The position numbers were made by a program, and so were the translations under genes. A stretch of 64,000 nucleotides of DNA, taken from Gemmatimonadaceae bacterium. GTDB taxonomy: Bacteria > Gemmatimonadota > Gemmatimonadetes > Gemmatimonadales > Gemmatimonadaceae. Numbering within the stretch: position 1 is the first letter of the stretch; every line of letters starts with the position of its first letter. Location: assembly GCA_040882285.1 (NCBI GenBank), contig JBBEBQ010000025.1, positions 177,754 to 241,753 on the forward strand, in the 5' to 3' direction. This document shows positions 38,007 through 48,150 of the stretch, one piece after another. The notes below the pieces were generated by a model, which saw only the letters and a program-made list of their open reading frames with translations, was not told the origin of the DNA and did not search any database.

Positions 38007-38494
38007 CGGCCGGGCCCGCAGTCCCCGACGGCGCCGGCGGAAGGGAGCGGATTCCCATCGCCGCCGACCACGCGGGATTCGCCATGAAGGAGCAGCTGAA
38101 GCGGGAGCTGGAAGCCCTCGGGTACGAGCCGGTCGATCTCGGCGCGCGGTCGGAGCAGGCGAGCGATTATCCCGAGTTCGCGCACGCCGTCGCGAAGCTG
38201 GTATCCAGCGGCGAGGCGCGCAGGGGCGTGCTCCTGTGCGGCAGCGGCATCGGAATGGACATCGCGGCCAACCGGCACTCCGGTGTGCGCGCGGCGCTCG
38301 CCTGGGAGCCGGCGATCGCGGAGCTGTCGCGGAGGCACAACGACTCGAACGTGCTCGTGCTGCCGTCAAGGTTCATGTCGGCGGACGACGCGGCCGCGGC
38401 ATTGAAGGTGTGGCTGGAGACGGGGTTCGAGGGCGGCCGCCATCAGCGGCGCGTCGATAAAATCGAGCCGCCGCCGGAGGCGGCATCCAAATGA
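38003..38494 (+). CDS. rpiB: Ribose-5-phosphate isomerase B
   Basis: A 163-residue isomerase of the RpiB/LacAB family that interconverts ribose 5-phosphate and ribulose 5-phosphate. It has [17 protein letters not shown] at the N-terminus, [21 protein letters not shown] with the catalytic Cys, and [16 protein letters not shown]. About 20 residues precede the conserved start, longer than usual, but the GTG at 38003 overlapping the upstream TGA supports this start. The ATG of glyA overlaps its stop as ATGA. Confidence 0.92.
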   Translation: MTAGPAVPDGAGGRERIPIAADHAGFAMKEQLKRELEALGYEPVDLGARSEQASDYPEFAHAVAKLVSSGEARRGVLLCGSGIGMDIAANRHSGVRAALAWEPAIAELSRRHNDSNVLVLPSRFMSADDAAAALKVWLETGFEGGRHQRRVDKIEPPPEAASK

Positions 38495-39786
38495 CCGAGC
38501 GAAACGCCGCCGCCGGCGGCTCGCGGCTCGCCGCGCTGCGGGCGTACGATCCCGACATCGCGCGGCTCATCGTCGAGGAGACCGACCGCCAGCGGTACGG
38601 GCTCGAGCTGATCGCGAGCGAGAATTTCGTCTCGGAGGCTGTGCTCGAAGCCATGGGCACGCCGCTCACGAACAAGTACGCCGAAGGTCTGCCGTCCAAG
38701 CGCTACTACGGCGGCTGCGAGGTGGTGGACAAGGTCGAGCAGATCGCGATCGACAGGGTCAAGCAGCTGTTCGCGGCCGAGCACGCCAACGTGCAGCCGC
38801 ATTCCGGCGCGCAGGCGAACGCCGCGGTGTATCTCGCCTTTCTCAAGCCGGGCGACAAGGTGCTGGGACTGGACTTGTCGCAGGGCGGTCATCTCACGCA
38901 CGGCTCGCCCGTGAACTTCTCGGGTCTGCTGTATCACGCCGTCCATTACGGCGTGAAGCCTGAGGACGGCCGGATCGACTATGATCGCATGCGCGAGATC
39001 GCGCGGGCGGAGCGACCGCAGATGATCATCGCCGGCGCGAGCGCGTACGCGCGGATTATCGACTTCCCCGCGTTCGCCGAGGTCGCGCGCGAGATCGGCG
39101 CGAAGTTCGTGGTGGACATGGCGCACATCGCCGGTCTGGTCGCGACGGGACTGCATCCGTCGCCGATCCCCCATGCCGACGCGGTCACGAGCACGACGCA
39201 CAAGACGCTGCGCGGTCCGCGCGGCGGGCTGATCCTGTGCAAGGCGGAGCACGCCAAGGTGGTGGACAAGGCGATCTTCCCCGGGACGCAGGGCGGGCCG
39301 CTGGAGCACGTCATCGCCGCGAAGGCCGTCGCCTTCAAGGAAGCGCTCGACCCGTCGTTCAAGGTCTACTGCGCGCAGGTGATCGCCAACGCCCAGGCGC
39401 TGGCGAGCGCGCTGATGCAGCGCGGCTACGACATCGTCTCCGGCGGCACCGACAACCATCTTCTGCTCGTGGACCTGCGCAACCGGAACCTCACCGGCAA
39501 GGTCGCGGAGCAATCGCTGGACAAGGCGGGTATCACGGTGAACAAGAACACGGTGCCGCGCGAGACGCAGTCGCCGTTCGTGACGAGCGGGATCCGCATC
39601 GGCACTCCGGCCGTGACGACGCGCGGCATGAAGGAGCCGGAGATGGAGCGCATCGCCGGGCTCATCGAGCGAGTGCTGGCCGCGCCGGACGACGATTCAG
39701 TGTGCAAAAAGGTACGGGCGGAAGTGCGGGAATTGACTGGCGGGTTTCCGCTCTATCCCGCATCATTTGTGTCGCAGGCAGACTAG
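38491..39786 (+). CDS. glyA: Serine hydroxymethyltransferase
   Basis: GlyA converts serine and tetrahydrofolate to glycine and methylene-tetrahydrofolate, a main source of one-carbon units. The 431-residue PLP enzyme has [54 protein letters not shown] and the PLP lysine in [13 protein letters not shown]. Length and order are normal. It is translated together with rpiB (ATGA overlap) and followed 9 nt later by the Minf_1886 gene. Confidence 0.97.
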   Translation: MTERNAAAGGSRLAALRAYDPDIARLIVEETDRQRYGLELIASENFVSEAVLEAMGTPLTNKYAEGLPSKRYYGGCEVVDKVEQIAIDRVKQLFAAEHANVQPHSGAQANAAVYLAFLKPGDKVLGLDLSQGGHLTHGSPVNFSGLLYHAVHYGVKPEDGRIDYDRMREIARAERPQMIIAGASAYARIIDFPAFAEVAREIGAKFVVDMAHIAGLVATGLHPSPIPHADAVTSTTHKTLRGPRGGLILCKAEHAKVVDKAIFPGTQGGPLEHVIAAKAVAFKEALDPSFKVYCAQVIANAQALASALMQRGYDIVSGGTDNHLLLVDLRNRNLTGKVAEQSLDKAGITVNKNTVPRETQSPFVTSGIRIGTPAVTTRGMKEPEMERIAGLIERVLAAPDDDSVCKKVRAEVRELTGGFPLYPASFVSQAD

Positions 39787-39795
39787 GAGATCGCA

Positions 39796-40182
39796 TTGGT
39801 AGAGCTGGCGTTTCGGGACGGGATCATGGACAGGATCAGGCTTCGGGAGCCGCGGTTCGAGGAGGGCGCGTACCTCTTCGTGCTGGCCGGCCTGGAGTTC
39901 TGTCAGTCCCGCCTGCCCGAGCGTCGCCATATTACGGGCGTCGAGCTGGCGCACGCCTGCCGTGATCTCGCTCTCAGGCGGTTCGGCGTGATGGCGCGGC
40001 TCGTGCTTGAAGGCTGGGGTCTGCGCAGCACCAGTGACATCGGCGCAGTAGTGTTCACGCTCGTAAGCGAAGGTCTGCTCCTCAAATCTCAGACGGATAA
40101 CCCGGGTGACTTCATCGGCGTGTACGATTTCGCCGGCGCTTTCGAGCGCGACTACCCCTGGGGCTGCGCCAGCCCGGCATAG
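39796..40182 (+). CDS. Minf_1886 family protein
   Basis: A 128-residue protein of the Minf_1886 family, found in several deep-branching phyla. Visible: a charged N-terminus, YLFVLAGLEFCQ, HITGVELAHACRDLAL, FGVMARLVLEGWGLRSTSDIG, and a C-terminal DNPGDFIGVYDFAGAFERDY. Role unknown. The start TTG at 39796 is supported by AGGAG six bases upstream, and it stands 9 nt after glyA, so it is probably in the same operon. Confidence 0.8.
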   Translation: MVELAFRDGIMDRIRLREPRFEEGAYLFVLAGLEFCQSRLPERRHITGVELAHACRDLALRRFGVMARLVLEGWGLRSTSDIGAVVFTLVSEGLLLKSQTDNPGDFIGVYDFAGAFERDYPWGCASPA

Positions 40183-40230
40183 CTTTTTCGCCGCGGTCGC
40201 GGCGGCGTCGGCCGCCGGACGACGATTAAC

Positions 40231-41754
40231 ATGACGGTGCTCGTGACCAGCGCGGCGGAAGCGGCGGCGCTGGACGCCGCGACTATAGCCGCGGGCACGC
40301 CGTCGCATGAGCTGATGCGGCGCGCGGGCATGGCGGCTTCCGCGGAGATCGTGCGCCTGCTCGGCGAGCGCGCGAGCGCGGGAGTGCGGGTGCTCGCCGG
40401 CGGCGGCAACAACGGCGGCGACGGCTGGGTCGTAGCGGAAGACCTTGCGCGGCGCGGCATTCCGGTGGCCGCCGTCGAGATCGCGGAAGCGCGCACGGAT
40501 GACGCGAAGGCGGCGAAGGCCGCGGCGTTGCCCGCGCTCGCCCGCGCGCAAGAACCGGGCGACGACGCGGCTATAGTGGACGCGCTGCTCGGCACCGGAT
40601 CTTCCGGCGCGCCGGCCGGCGCGATCGGAGCCGCGGTGAAGGCGATGGCAAAAGCCCGCGCCGCCGGCGCGTACGTGATCAGCCTCGACCTGCCGAGCGG
40701 GCTCAACGCGACGACCGGCGCGCACGCGGGAGCGGTCGTCGCCGATGCGACGCTGACGTTCGGCACCGCCAAGCGCGGGCAGCTCATCTCGCGCGCGAGC
40801 TGCGGCCGGATCGTTGTGCTCGACATCGGGCTGCTCCCGCCGGACGCGGAGACGCAGCTCCCCGAGCTGCTCGGCGCGGGCGACGTGTATCCGCAGATTC
40901 CGCCGATTCCGGCGCGCGCACACAAGGGCACGCGCCGGAAGGTCGCGATCGTCGGCGGGAGCGAGGGCATGGCGGGGGCGGTCCTGCTCGCGGCGCAGGC
41001 GGCGTTCCGCAGCGGAGTCGGGCTGCTGCGCCTGTGCGTCGCCGAGGGGAGCGTGTCGGCGGTGCACGGCGCGGCGCCGGCCGCGCTCGTCACGGAGTGG
41101 CAGCCGGACGCGGAGTTCGACGACTCGAACACGGCCTGGGCGGACGCGGTCGTGATCGGGCCCGGCCTCGGCAAGACCGCGCGCGCGGCGCGCTTCGCGG
41201 AGCACGTCTTCAGGGGGCAGGCGAAGCTGCTCGTGGTCGACGCCGACGGGCTCAACATCTTCGCGCGCGACGCGAGCTCGCTGGTGGAGCTGCTGGACGG
41301 CCGCCCTTCGGTTCTCACGCCGCATCCCGCCGAGCTGGGCCGGCTGCTAGAGCGCGACGCCGGCGACATCGATGCCGCGCGCTTCGAGGTCGCGCTCGAG
41401 GCGGCGCGGTTTTTCGGCTCCGTGGTGCTGCTCAAGGGGACGCCGACCGTTATCGCCGCGCCGGACGGAGAGATCCGCGTGAGCGCGGCGGGCACGCCGG
41501 CGCTGGCTACGGGCGGAAGCGGCGACGTGCTCGCGGGGATGATCGGCACGCTGCTGGCGCAGACGGGCGATCCGTTCGCCAGCGCCAGCGTCGCGGCGTG
41601 GATCCATGGCCGGGCCGCCGAGCTCGCCACCGGGGAGCGGAACGCGCGGGGGACGACGCTGGACGACGTGCTGCGTAAGCTGCCCGATGCGTGGCAGCCG
41701 GTGAAGGAGACGCTCGCGCCCGGCGTGCTGGCCGAGCTGCCGGCGATACGATGA
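40231..41754 (+). CDS. nnr: Bifunctional NAD(P)H-hydrate repair enzyme
   Basis: A 507-residue fusion of an NAD(P)HX epimerase (NnrE, residues about 1-210) and an ADP-dependent NAD(P)HX dehydratase (NnrD, residues about 230-500). It repairs the hydrated, inactive forms of NADH and NADPH. The epimerase half has the AGGGNNGGDGWVVA block; the dehydratase half has the ribokinase-like TPHPAELGRLL and the phosphate loop ATGGSGDVLAGMIGTLLAQ near residue 425. The ATG of thiL overlaps its stop as ATGA, and plsC follows by a GTGA overlap. Confidence 0.92.
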   Translation: MTVLVTSAAEAAALDAATIAAGTPSHELMRRAGMAASAEIVRLLGERASAGVRVLAGGGNNGGDGWVVAEDLARRGIPVAAVEIAEARTDDAKAAKAAALPALARAQEPGDDAAIVDALLGTGSSGAPAGAIGAAVKAMAKARAAGAYVISLDLPSGLNATTGAHAGAVVADATLTFGTAKRGQLISRASCGRIVVLDIGLLPPDAETQLPELLGAGDVYPQIPPIPARAHKGTRRKVAIVGGSEGMAGAVLLAAQAAFRSGVGLLRLCVAEGSVSAVHGAAPAALVTEWQPDAEFDDSNTAWADAVVIGPGLGKTARAARFAEHVFRGQAKLLVVDADGLNIFARDASSLVELLDGRPSVLTPHPAELGRLLERDAGDIDAARFEVALEAARFFGSVVLLKGTPTVIAAPDGEIRVSAAGTPALATGGSGDVLAGMIGTLLAQTGDPFASASVAAWIHGRAAELATGERNARGTTLDDVLRKLPDAWQPVKETLAPGVLAELPAIR

Positions 41755-42710
41755 CCAGGCGCGAGGACAATCGCGGGCACATCCCGCTCGGCCCGGGCGG
41801 CGAGTTCGACATCGTGCGCCGCATGCTCCAGCGCTGGGGCGACTTGGCCAGAAGCATCGGAGACGATGCCGCGATCGTGCAGCTGCCGCCGAGTGGCCAG
41901 CTCGTGGTGAGCACGGACACGAGTGTCGAGGACGTGCACTTTCGCAGGGAGTGGCTCACCCACGCGGAGATCGGCTACCGGGCCACGGCCGCGGCGCTGA
42001 GCGATCTCGCCGCGATGGCGGCGAAGCCGGAGGGTGTCTTTCTCGCGCTGACGCTCCCCGAGACCGACGTGCCCCTGGTGGACGAGCTCGCCGACGGAAT
42101 CGGGGAGTGCGTCGCATCCGCCGACACTCTGGTCCTCGGCGGCGACGTGACGCGGGGCGGGAAGCTCTCGCTGACGCTGACCGTCCTGGGCACCGCGATT
42201 GCTCCGCTGCTGCGCAGCGGCGCGAAGGCGGGCGACCGCGTGTACGTCACCGGACGCCTGGGTGGACCGTTGGGCGCGCTGCGCGAGCTGCGGGAGGGGC
42301 GAAGCCCGGACCCCGCGCACCGCCGGCGCTTTGCGCACCCCGTGCCGCGGCTCCGCGAAGCACGCTGGCTCGCGGAGCGGGGGGCGCGCGCGGCGATCGA
42401 CATATCGGACGGGCTCATCGCGGACGCGCGGCATCTCGCCGTCGCCAGCGGCGTCACGCTGCACCTGCGCGCCGAGAGCGTTCCCGCGCTCGCCGGAATC
42501 AGCTCCGACGACGCGCTCGCGAGCGGGGAAGAGTACGAGCTGTTGGTGACGTCTCCCGCTCCGCTCGATGCCGCCGCGTTCCGGAAGGAGTTCGGCCTGG
42601 AGCTGACGGAGATCGGCGAGACACGCGGTGACGAGGCGGACGTGGTATTGACCGCGGCCGGCCGCCGCGTTGCACCGCCCGCGGGCTACGATCACTTTAC
42701 GGCGCAGTGA
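41751..42710 (+). CDS. thiL: Thiamine-monophosphate kinase
   Basis: ThiL makes thiamine diphosphate from the monophosphate and ATP. The 319-residue protein has the AIR-synthase fold markers: GDDAAIVQLP, STDTSVEDVHFRREW, GYRATAAALSDLAAMAAKP, VLGGDVTRGGKLSLTLTVLG, IDISDGLIADARHLA and GEEYELLVT near the end. The start ATG at 41751 overlaps the nnr stop; a longer open frame upstream is a shadow. Confidence 0.93.
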   Translation: MTRREDNRGHIPLGPGGEFDIVRRMLQRWGDLARSIGDDAAIVQLPPSGQLVVSTDTSVEDVHFRREWLTHAEIGYRATAAALSDLAAMAAKPEGVFLALTLPETDVPLVDELADGIGECVASADTLVLGGDVTRGGKLSLTLTVLGTAIAPLLRSGAKAGDRVYVTGRLGGPLGALRELREGRSPDPAHRRRFAHPVPRLREARWLAERGARAAIDISDGLIADARHLAVASGVTLHLRAESVPALAGISSDDALASGEEYELLVTSPAPLDAAAFRKEFGLELTEIGETRGDEADVVLTAAGRRVAPPAGYDHFTAQ

Positions 42711-43427
42711 GACTGATACTCGTCGCGATCGCGGCGCTGATCGCGACGCCCGCGCTCACGCTGCTGCTCGTCATCGCCAAGCTGCTGCGCATCCCCGATC
42801 GCGCGGGCTCGGTGTACGACGGCATCCCGCGCTGGTGGGCGAAGACACTGCTATGGGTCGCCGGCGTGGGCGTGCGGGCGAGCGGCACGGAATTCATCAC
42901 CGGCGAATCGCCCCGGATCTTCGTGGGAAACCACGTGAGCTGGTTCGACGTGCTCGCGGCCGCGGCCGTGCTCCCCCGCGGCAAGTACGTAGCGAAGGCG
43001 GAGCTGCTCCGCGTCCCCGTGTTCGGGCAGGCCATTCGTTGGATCGGGATGATCGAGATCGAGCGGGAGAACAGGAAGGCGGCGTTCGAATCCCTCGAGC
43101 GGGCCGCGGCGAAGATCAGGGCGGGGAACCCCGTTGTCATGTTCGCGGAAGGCACCCGTGGCGAAGAGTACGCGTTGCGCCCGTTCAAGAAGGGGCCGTT
43201 CGTCCTCGCGATCACCGCGGGCGTCCCCGTAGTGCCGATGGTCATCTACGGCACGATCGAGCGCATGCGCCGCGGGAGCTGGAAGATCACTCCTGGGACA
43301 ATCGAAGTAACTTTCCTCGAGCCGATCCCGACGACCGGCTACACCTACGATGACCGCGGCGAGCTGGTAGAGCTGGTGCGCTCGCGGATGGCGGAGGTGC
43401 TGCGGGAGCGATACGGAGTCGAAGGCG

Positions 43428-43447
<20 letters not shown>
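42707..43447 (+). CDS. plsC: Lysophospholipid acyltransferase (PlsC-like)
   Basis: A 246-residue 1-acylglycerol-3-phosphate acyltransferase that adds the second acyl chain to phosphatidic acid. It has an N-terminal membrane helix, the HX4D motif in GNHVSWFDVLAA, the KAELLRVPVFG region, FAEGTRGEEYALRPFKKG for glycerol-phosphate contact, and VPVVPMVIYG. The start GTG at 42707 overlaps the thiL stop. The C-terminus (ELAAGS then TAG at 43445-43447) is encoded by an AGCTAGC heptad repeat, so the repeat sets the protein end. Confidence 0.87.
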
Positions 43448-44803
<1,356 letters not shown>

Positions 44804-44841
44804 GCTATTAGCTATTGGCTATTGGCTTTTGGCTAACAGCT
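44804..44841. repeat. Heptad repeats (GCTATTG units)
   Basis: Five units GCTATTA, GCTATTG, GCTATTG, GCTTTTG, GCTAACA begin directly after the enolase TGA. The unit sequence differs from other arrays but the length of 7 is the same. Confidence 0.92.
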
Positions 44842-44857
44842 CCCTGGGCATCGCGTG

Positions 44858-45163
44858 ATGCGTAAGCCGCCGTGGGCGCGGGTAGCGCTGCTGCTGTTTC
44901 TGGGGGGCGCGCTGTACTTCGCGATTCAGGGTGGGGAGTACAGCACCGCGGATATCGTGCGGCAATTCGTAGCCAAGCGGCGGATGCAGGCCGAGGTGGA
45001 TTCTCTGCGGCGGCTGGTGGATTCGCTGGGGAAGACGCTCGAGGCGATCGAGACGGATCCGGCGGTACAGGAGCGGATCGCGCGGGAGGAGTTCGGGATG
45101 GTGCGCGGGGACAAGGAGCTACTGTATCGCTTCGCGGAGCCGGATAGCGTGGCGGTGCGATGA
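44858..45163 (+). CDS. FtsB/DivIC-like septum protein
   Basis: A 101-residue protein with a short cytoplasmic N-terminus, one membrane helix (ALLLFLGGALYFAIQGG, about residues 10-27) and a coiled coil with RMQAEVDSLRRLVDSLGKTLEAIE, then the conserved EERIAREEFGMVRGDKE-like end. This is the size and layout of FtsB/DivIC, which links FtsL and FtsQ at the division site and is often next to eno in bacteria. GTG at 44855 could be the start instead of ATG at 44858. Confidence 0.85.
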   Translation: MRKPPWARVALLLFLGGALYFAIQGGEYSTADIVRQFVAKRRMQAEVDSLRRLVDSLGKTLEAIETDPAVQERIAREEFGMVRGDKELLYRFAEPDSVAVR

Positions 45164-45182
45164 ACTACAGGATCGGGTAGAC

Positions 45183-45300
45183 GGTTGTTGGTTGTAGTTA
45201 ATGGGTTAACAACTGGCCTTGAGTTAACGGTTATGGGTGGCGGCGCGGATCCTAACACCGGGCACCGGCAACCAGTCGTTAACCAAGCACCAACGACCTT
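45183..45300. repeat. Imperfect inverted repeat with heptad-like units between ftsB and tRNA-fMet
   Basis: Left part: GGTTGTT, GGTTGTA, GTTAATG, GGTTAAC. Right part: CCAGTCGTTAACCAAGCACC, which is close to its reverse complement. It occupies most of the 260-nt gap between the FtsB-like gene and the tRNA genes. No other gene is seen there. Confidence 0.6.
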
Positions 45301-45423
45301 TCACCTGTCACCCATACCTGTATTGCCCGGCAAATCGGCCCTGAAGGCCGCGTTCGCTGCAACCAATTAGCTACTCACCGTAGCTTGACCTTGATGCTCG
45401 ATCAGGCCATCTTTCATATCTAT

Positions 45424-45497
<74 letters not shown>

Positions 45498-45510
45498 TGC
45501 GACAACCAGC

Positions 45511-45538
45511 GGCCGGTCCGAAAGGGCCGGCCGTTTTT
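45511..45538 (+). terminator. Rho-independent terminator after tRNA-fMet
   Basis: Stem GGCCGGTCC/GGGCCGGCC (one G-U pair) with loop GAAA followed by GTTTTT. Confidence 0.92.
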
Positions 45539-45558
45539 GTACCGCCGGTCTCGATCAC

Positions 45559-45632
45559 GGCAGCGTAGCTCAGCTGGCTAGAGCGCACGACTCATAATCG
45601 TGAGGTCGGGAGTTCGAGTCTCCCCGCTGCTA
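45559..45632 (+). tRNA. Elongator tRNA-Met (anticodon CAT)
   Basis: Acceptor GGCAGCG pairs with CGCTGCT; D-arm GTAGCTCAGCTGGCTAGAGC; anticodon stem ACGAC/ATCGT region with loop CTCATAA; T-arm GGAGTTCGAGTCTCC. A tRNA-Ile(CAT) cannot be excluded without an identity check, but the body resembles elongator Met. The integrase gene lies 99 nt beyond its 3' end, so its 3' half is the likely attachment site. Confidence 0.85.
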
Positions 45633-45644
45633 CTCCGATCAAGC

Positions 45645-45688
45645 GAAAGCCCCGTCACCACTTACACGGTTGACGGGGCTTTCTTCTG
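45645..45688 (+). terminator. Rho-independent terminator after elongator tRNA-Met
   Basis: Perfect 13-bp stem GAAAGCCCCGTCA (45645-45657) with TGACGGGGCTTTC (45671-45683), followed by TTCT. It could also serve the convergent integrase gene. Confidence 0.88.
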
Positions 45689-45730
45689 ACACCGTAGGCA
45701 TTAGGTCGGTGTCACTGGTGGTGTCAAAAG
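45689..45730. other. Short direct repeats between tRNA-Met and integrase
   Basis: Two copies of GGTGTCA-type sequence occur in GGTCGGTGTCACTGGTGGTG (with ACACCG facing CGGTGTC as an inverted pair). Short repeats next to an integrase and its tRNA target are typical of integrase arm-type sites, but no binding is shown. Confidence 0.3.
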
Positions 45731-47005
45731 CTACGCACTGCGTAGCAATTCGAGTTTCGGCGCTAGCTTCTCGCCGTGTTGCTCGACGCGGTACTCCACG
45801 GCCTCAGTGCGGTGCCTCACGTCGCCCATGTGCCCGTAGACTTCGTCAATGAGGGTGACGCTGCTGTGGCCCATTTCCTTGGCTACCGTGAAGTGCGACA
45901 CGGGCGCGCCATTGTCGATCGTCTGGAGCCGGGCGCTGCAATACGTGTGACGGAATCTCTTGGACCGGATCTCCCCACGCTTCCATCCCGCCCGCTCCGC
46001 TACAGCGTCCAGCACCTTGCGGAAGTCTGTAAGCATTGCGGGCCGGCCGTCGCTGCCGAGCTTTGGGGAAGGGAACAGCAACCCGCCGACACGGGCCGAT
46101 GATTTGAGATAGTCACGGAGTATCGCTTCGAGCTGCGGCCAGAGCGGGATGGTGCGGTGCGACTTCTTTGTCTTGAGACGCCGCCATTCGTTCGGTCGGA
46201 ACGTCACCGTCTTGCGATCGAAGTTCACGTCGCCGACTTCCATCCCTAGCACTTCGCTTTCCCGCCCGCCCGTAAGCAGATACGTCGCTACCAGCGGGTA
46301 GATAAACGTCATGGAGAGAGTCGGGAGCTTTGGCTCGAACGTGCGAGCCGACTCCAGGAGCAACGCGGCCTCATGGACTTCGAGCCATTCCGCTTCCGCG
46401 GGCTCGCCGTGCGGTTTGTCGCGCATCAGGGCGCACGGGTTGTAGCCGACCGGGAGCCGGCCTTCTGACTGAGCGTGTGAGAAAACGTTCGACAGCACGC
46501 TCAGGTGGTGCCGCACGGCCCCGCCCCCGAGTGTGCCGCAACCCTCCTTGCAGCGCCCGCCGCATCGGCCCGCGCAGCGGCCGTTGGACCGCTCAGAGAG
46601 TGCAGCGGCCCACTTCTGGACGTCCAGCACTTCAATTGACGCCAAGTCGCGATCCGCGCCGAAATACTCGACGGCGAGCCGTAGCATCCGCTCGGTGTCT
46701 GCGAGCCACGTCACCGAATACTTGCCCGACTTCGCTTTACGGACCAGGTGATGCGCGACGTACTCTGCGAGCGGGACCGCTGGCCTCCTTCCGAAGATCC
46801 CGTCACGCTTCCCGCTCGTCAGCTCGCCTAGGCGGCGTGCGACTAGCGCTTCGGCTATCACGCTGTCAGTCGTGGCTCGCTTCTCACCGGGCGGCACCAG
46901 TGGTTCCCGCTTCCCGCCCATGTCCCGGAAATCCGCGTATGCCCGCCGCTCTCCGCCCCGCTCGCGCCAGTAGATGCGCGACTTTGCTTTCTTGCGCTTT
47001 GGCAT
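45731..47005 (-). CDS. int: Tyrosine recombinase / integrase with CX3CX3CX3C insert
   Basis: A 424-residue integrase. The catalytic domain (about residues 205-400) has Arg248 in LLTGGRESEVLG, a Lys near 280 in LKTKKSHRTIPL, Arg352 with KRFRHTY, His380 in EMGHSS and the nucleophile Tyr390 in DEVYGHM. The His that normally precedes the second Arg by three is Lys here. The core-binding domain (about 75-185) contains four cysteines in spacing CX3CX3CX3C at about 144-156, unusual for integrases and perhaps metal-binding. GGAGG lies before the ATG. It faces the tRNA-Met gene, so it probably inserted the island there. Confidence 0.92.
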   Translation of the reverse strand: MPKRKKAKSRIYWRERGGERRAYADFRDMGGKREPLVPPGEKRATTDSVIAEALVARRLGELTSGKRDGIFGRRPAVPLAEYVAHHLVRKAKSGKYSVTWLADTERMLRLAVEYFGADRDLASIEVLDVQKWAAALSERSNGRCAGRCGGRCKEGCGTLGGGAVRHHLSVLSNVFSHAQSEGRLPVGYNPCALMRDKPHGEPAEAEWLEVHEAALLLESARTFEPKLPTLSMTFIYPLVATYLLTGGRESEVLGMEVGDVNFDRKTVTFRPNEWRRLKTKKSHRTIPLWPQLEAILRDYLKSSARVGGLLFPSPKLGSDGRPAMLTDFRKVLDAVAERAGWKRGEIRSKRFRHTYCSARLQTIDNGAPVSHFTVAKEMGHSSVTLIDEVYGHMGDVRHRTEAVEYRVEQHGEKLAPKLELLRSA

Positions 47006-47072
47006 CGTTCCTCCGTTTACGCCTTGGTTGGCCGTGTGTGCCGTAGTGCGTCACTGCTAAGGGTGCGTCTAA

Positions 47073-47154
47073 CTATACGGCTGGCGTATAGCGACGGCAA
47101 GTAGGCAGGGGGTAGGATTGGCAAAGACGCCCGTTTAGGCGTATAATTAGGGCC
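47073..47154 (+). promoter_or_regulatory. Divergent control region: sigma70 promoter with two palindromes
   Basis: TTGGCA at 47118-47123 and TATAAT at 47142-47147 are 18 nt apart. An inverted repeat ACGCC-N6-GGCGT (47127-47142) sits between the two promoter boxes. A second palindrome CTATAC-N7-GTATAG lies at 47073-47091, on the integrase side. This fits an operator pair bound by the HTH protein encoded just downstream to control both itself and the integrase. Confidence 0.75.
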
Positions 47155-47376
47155 ATGACGCCCGTAACTCTCCGCATTCAAGAGCTGCGCGAAGCCAAGT
47201 CTTTGAGTCAAAGCGAGCTGGCCCGGCTGGCAGGGGTGCGGCAAGCCACTATCTCAGAGATCGAAGCGAGAAAGACGCGCCGTGTGGCATTCGACGTACT
47301 AGAGAGGTTAGCCGCTGCCCTAGGTGTCGATCCAGGCTTCCTCGTGGTGCGGACGAAAGCGACGCGCAGGAAGTAG
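47155..47376 (+). CDS. XRE-type HTH regulator, probably leaderless
   Basis: A 73-residue protein made of one helix-turn-helix domain: LRIQELREAKSLSQSELARL and AGVRQATISEIEARKTRRVA, the normal XRE recognition pattern, with a short basic tail. The transcription start predicted from TATAAT (47142-47147) falls at or next to the ATG at 47155, and no Shine-Dalgarno precedes it, so the mRNA is probably leaderless, as for phage cI repressors. It is divergent from the integrase and likely represses it. Confidence 0.82.
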   Translation: MTPVTLRIQELREAKSLSQSELARLAGVRQATISEIEARKTRRVAFDVLERLAAALGVDPGFLVVRTKATRRK

Positions 47377-47463
47377 CCCATGCGAAGGCTCCAGTTCGCG
47401 GGGGGCGGTCGGCGGCAATGACTGTCAAGCTGTTCTCGCGCAAGCCAATGTCATGCACACGGG

Positions 47464-47853
47464 CTAACGCGCCCCCGCTGAATGCTTTCGCCATGCGCCT
47501 AGATCGGCCACCTGGGCGGTAGTGCGTGCCCTTGGTGCGATGTACTGTTCCCGCTGCCGGTCCTGCATGGCCTCGATCGCGGCGGGCGGGATGCGCCACT
47601 CAGTGCCGTGCAGCTTGTACGCGCCGGGCAACTCGCCCCGAGCGAGCCATGTGCGAACGGTCGACGACCCCTTCCCGAATCGTGCGGCGAGCTGGCCCAC
47701 CGTGAGATCGACGCCGGGAGTAGCCGTGTCGGCGCTGTGCGCCTCGCTGCCGCCGTCATCCGCTGCTAGGAGTCCAGCTAGCCACTCGACCGGCACCGTG
47801 GCTGTTGGCGGGGCAGCAACTACGAGCGCGGAGATTGCATCTCTCAGCGTCAT
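47464..47853 (-). CDS. Small HTH (excisionase-type) protein
   Basis: A 129-residue protein with a central HTH_17-like domain of about 50 residues (DLTVGQLAARFGKGSSTVRT then GELPGAYKLHGTEWRIPPAA), the pattern of excisionase and phage transcription-factor winged helices. The start ATG at 47851-47853 overlaps the stop of the upstream small gene as ATGA. It is the last gene of the minus-strand module before the HTH repressor on the other strand. Confidence 0.75.
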   Translation of the reverse strand: MTLRDAISALVVAAPPTATVPVEWLAGLLAADDGGSEAHSADTATPGVDLTVGQLAARFGKGSSTVRTWLARGELPGAYKLHGTEWRIPPAAIEAMQDRQREQYIAPRARTTAQVADLGAWRKHSAGAR

Positions 47854-48026
47854 AGTGCCCCCGGATCGGTGCCGTTTGGCACCACGCGCGGCACCACGCA
47901 CGCGCGCCCCGCGTGCGCGCCATAGGTGAATCTCGGCATCGACCCCACGACTAAAGAGCGTGGGACTCGTGCGAACTCGCCCCGCTTCTTCTCCCACCGC
48001 TCGATCACGTCGCGTATGGCGGTCAC
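47850..48026 (-). CDS. Small hypothetical protein, coupled to HTH gene
   Basis: A 58-residue protein with GTG start at 48024-48026 (alternative TTG at 48071). It starts with a charged helix, TAIRDVIERWEKKRGEF. Its stop overlaps the next gene start by ATGA, the main sign that it is real. Function unknown. Confidence 0.5.
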   Translation of the reverse strand: MTAIRDVIERWEKKRGEFARVPRSLVVGSMPRFTYGAHAGRACVVPRVVPNGTDPGAL

Positions 48027-48150
48027 GGCGCCTGCATCCTTTCGGTTCCCGCGAATGTGACACCCGCACAATCCTGGGAACCGGTAGATGCGGTCCCTTC
48101 GCTGTATCGGTTCCCGAGCGGTTCCGCCCCCGTTCCCAGCGGTTCCAGCA

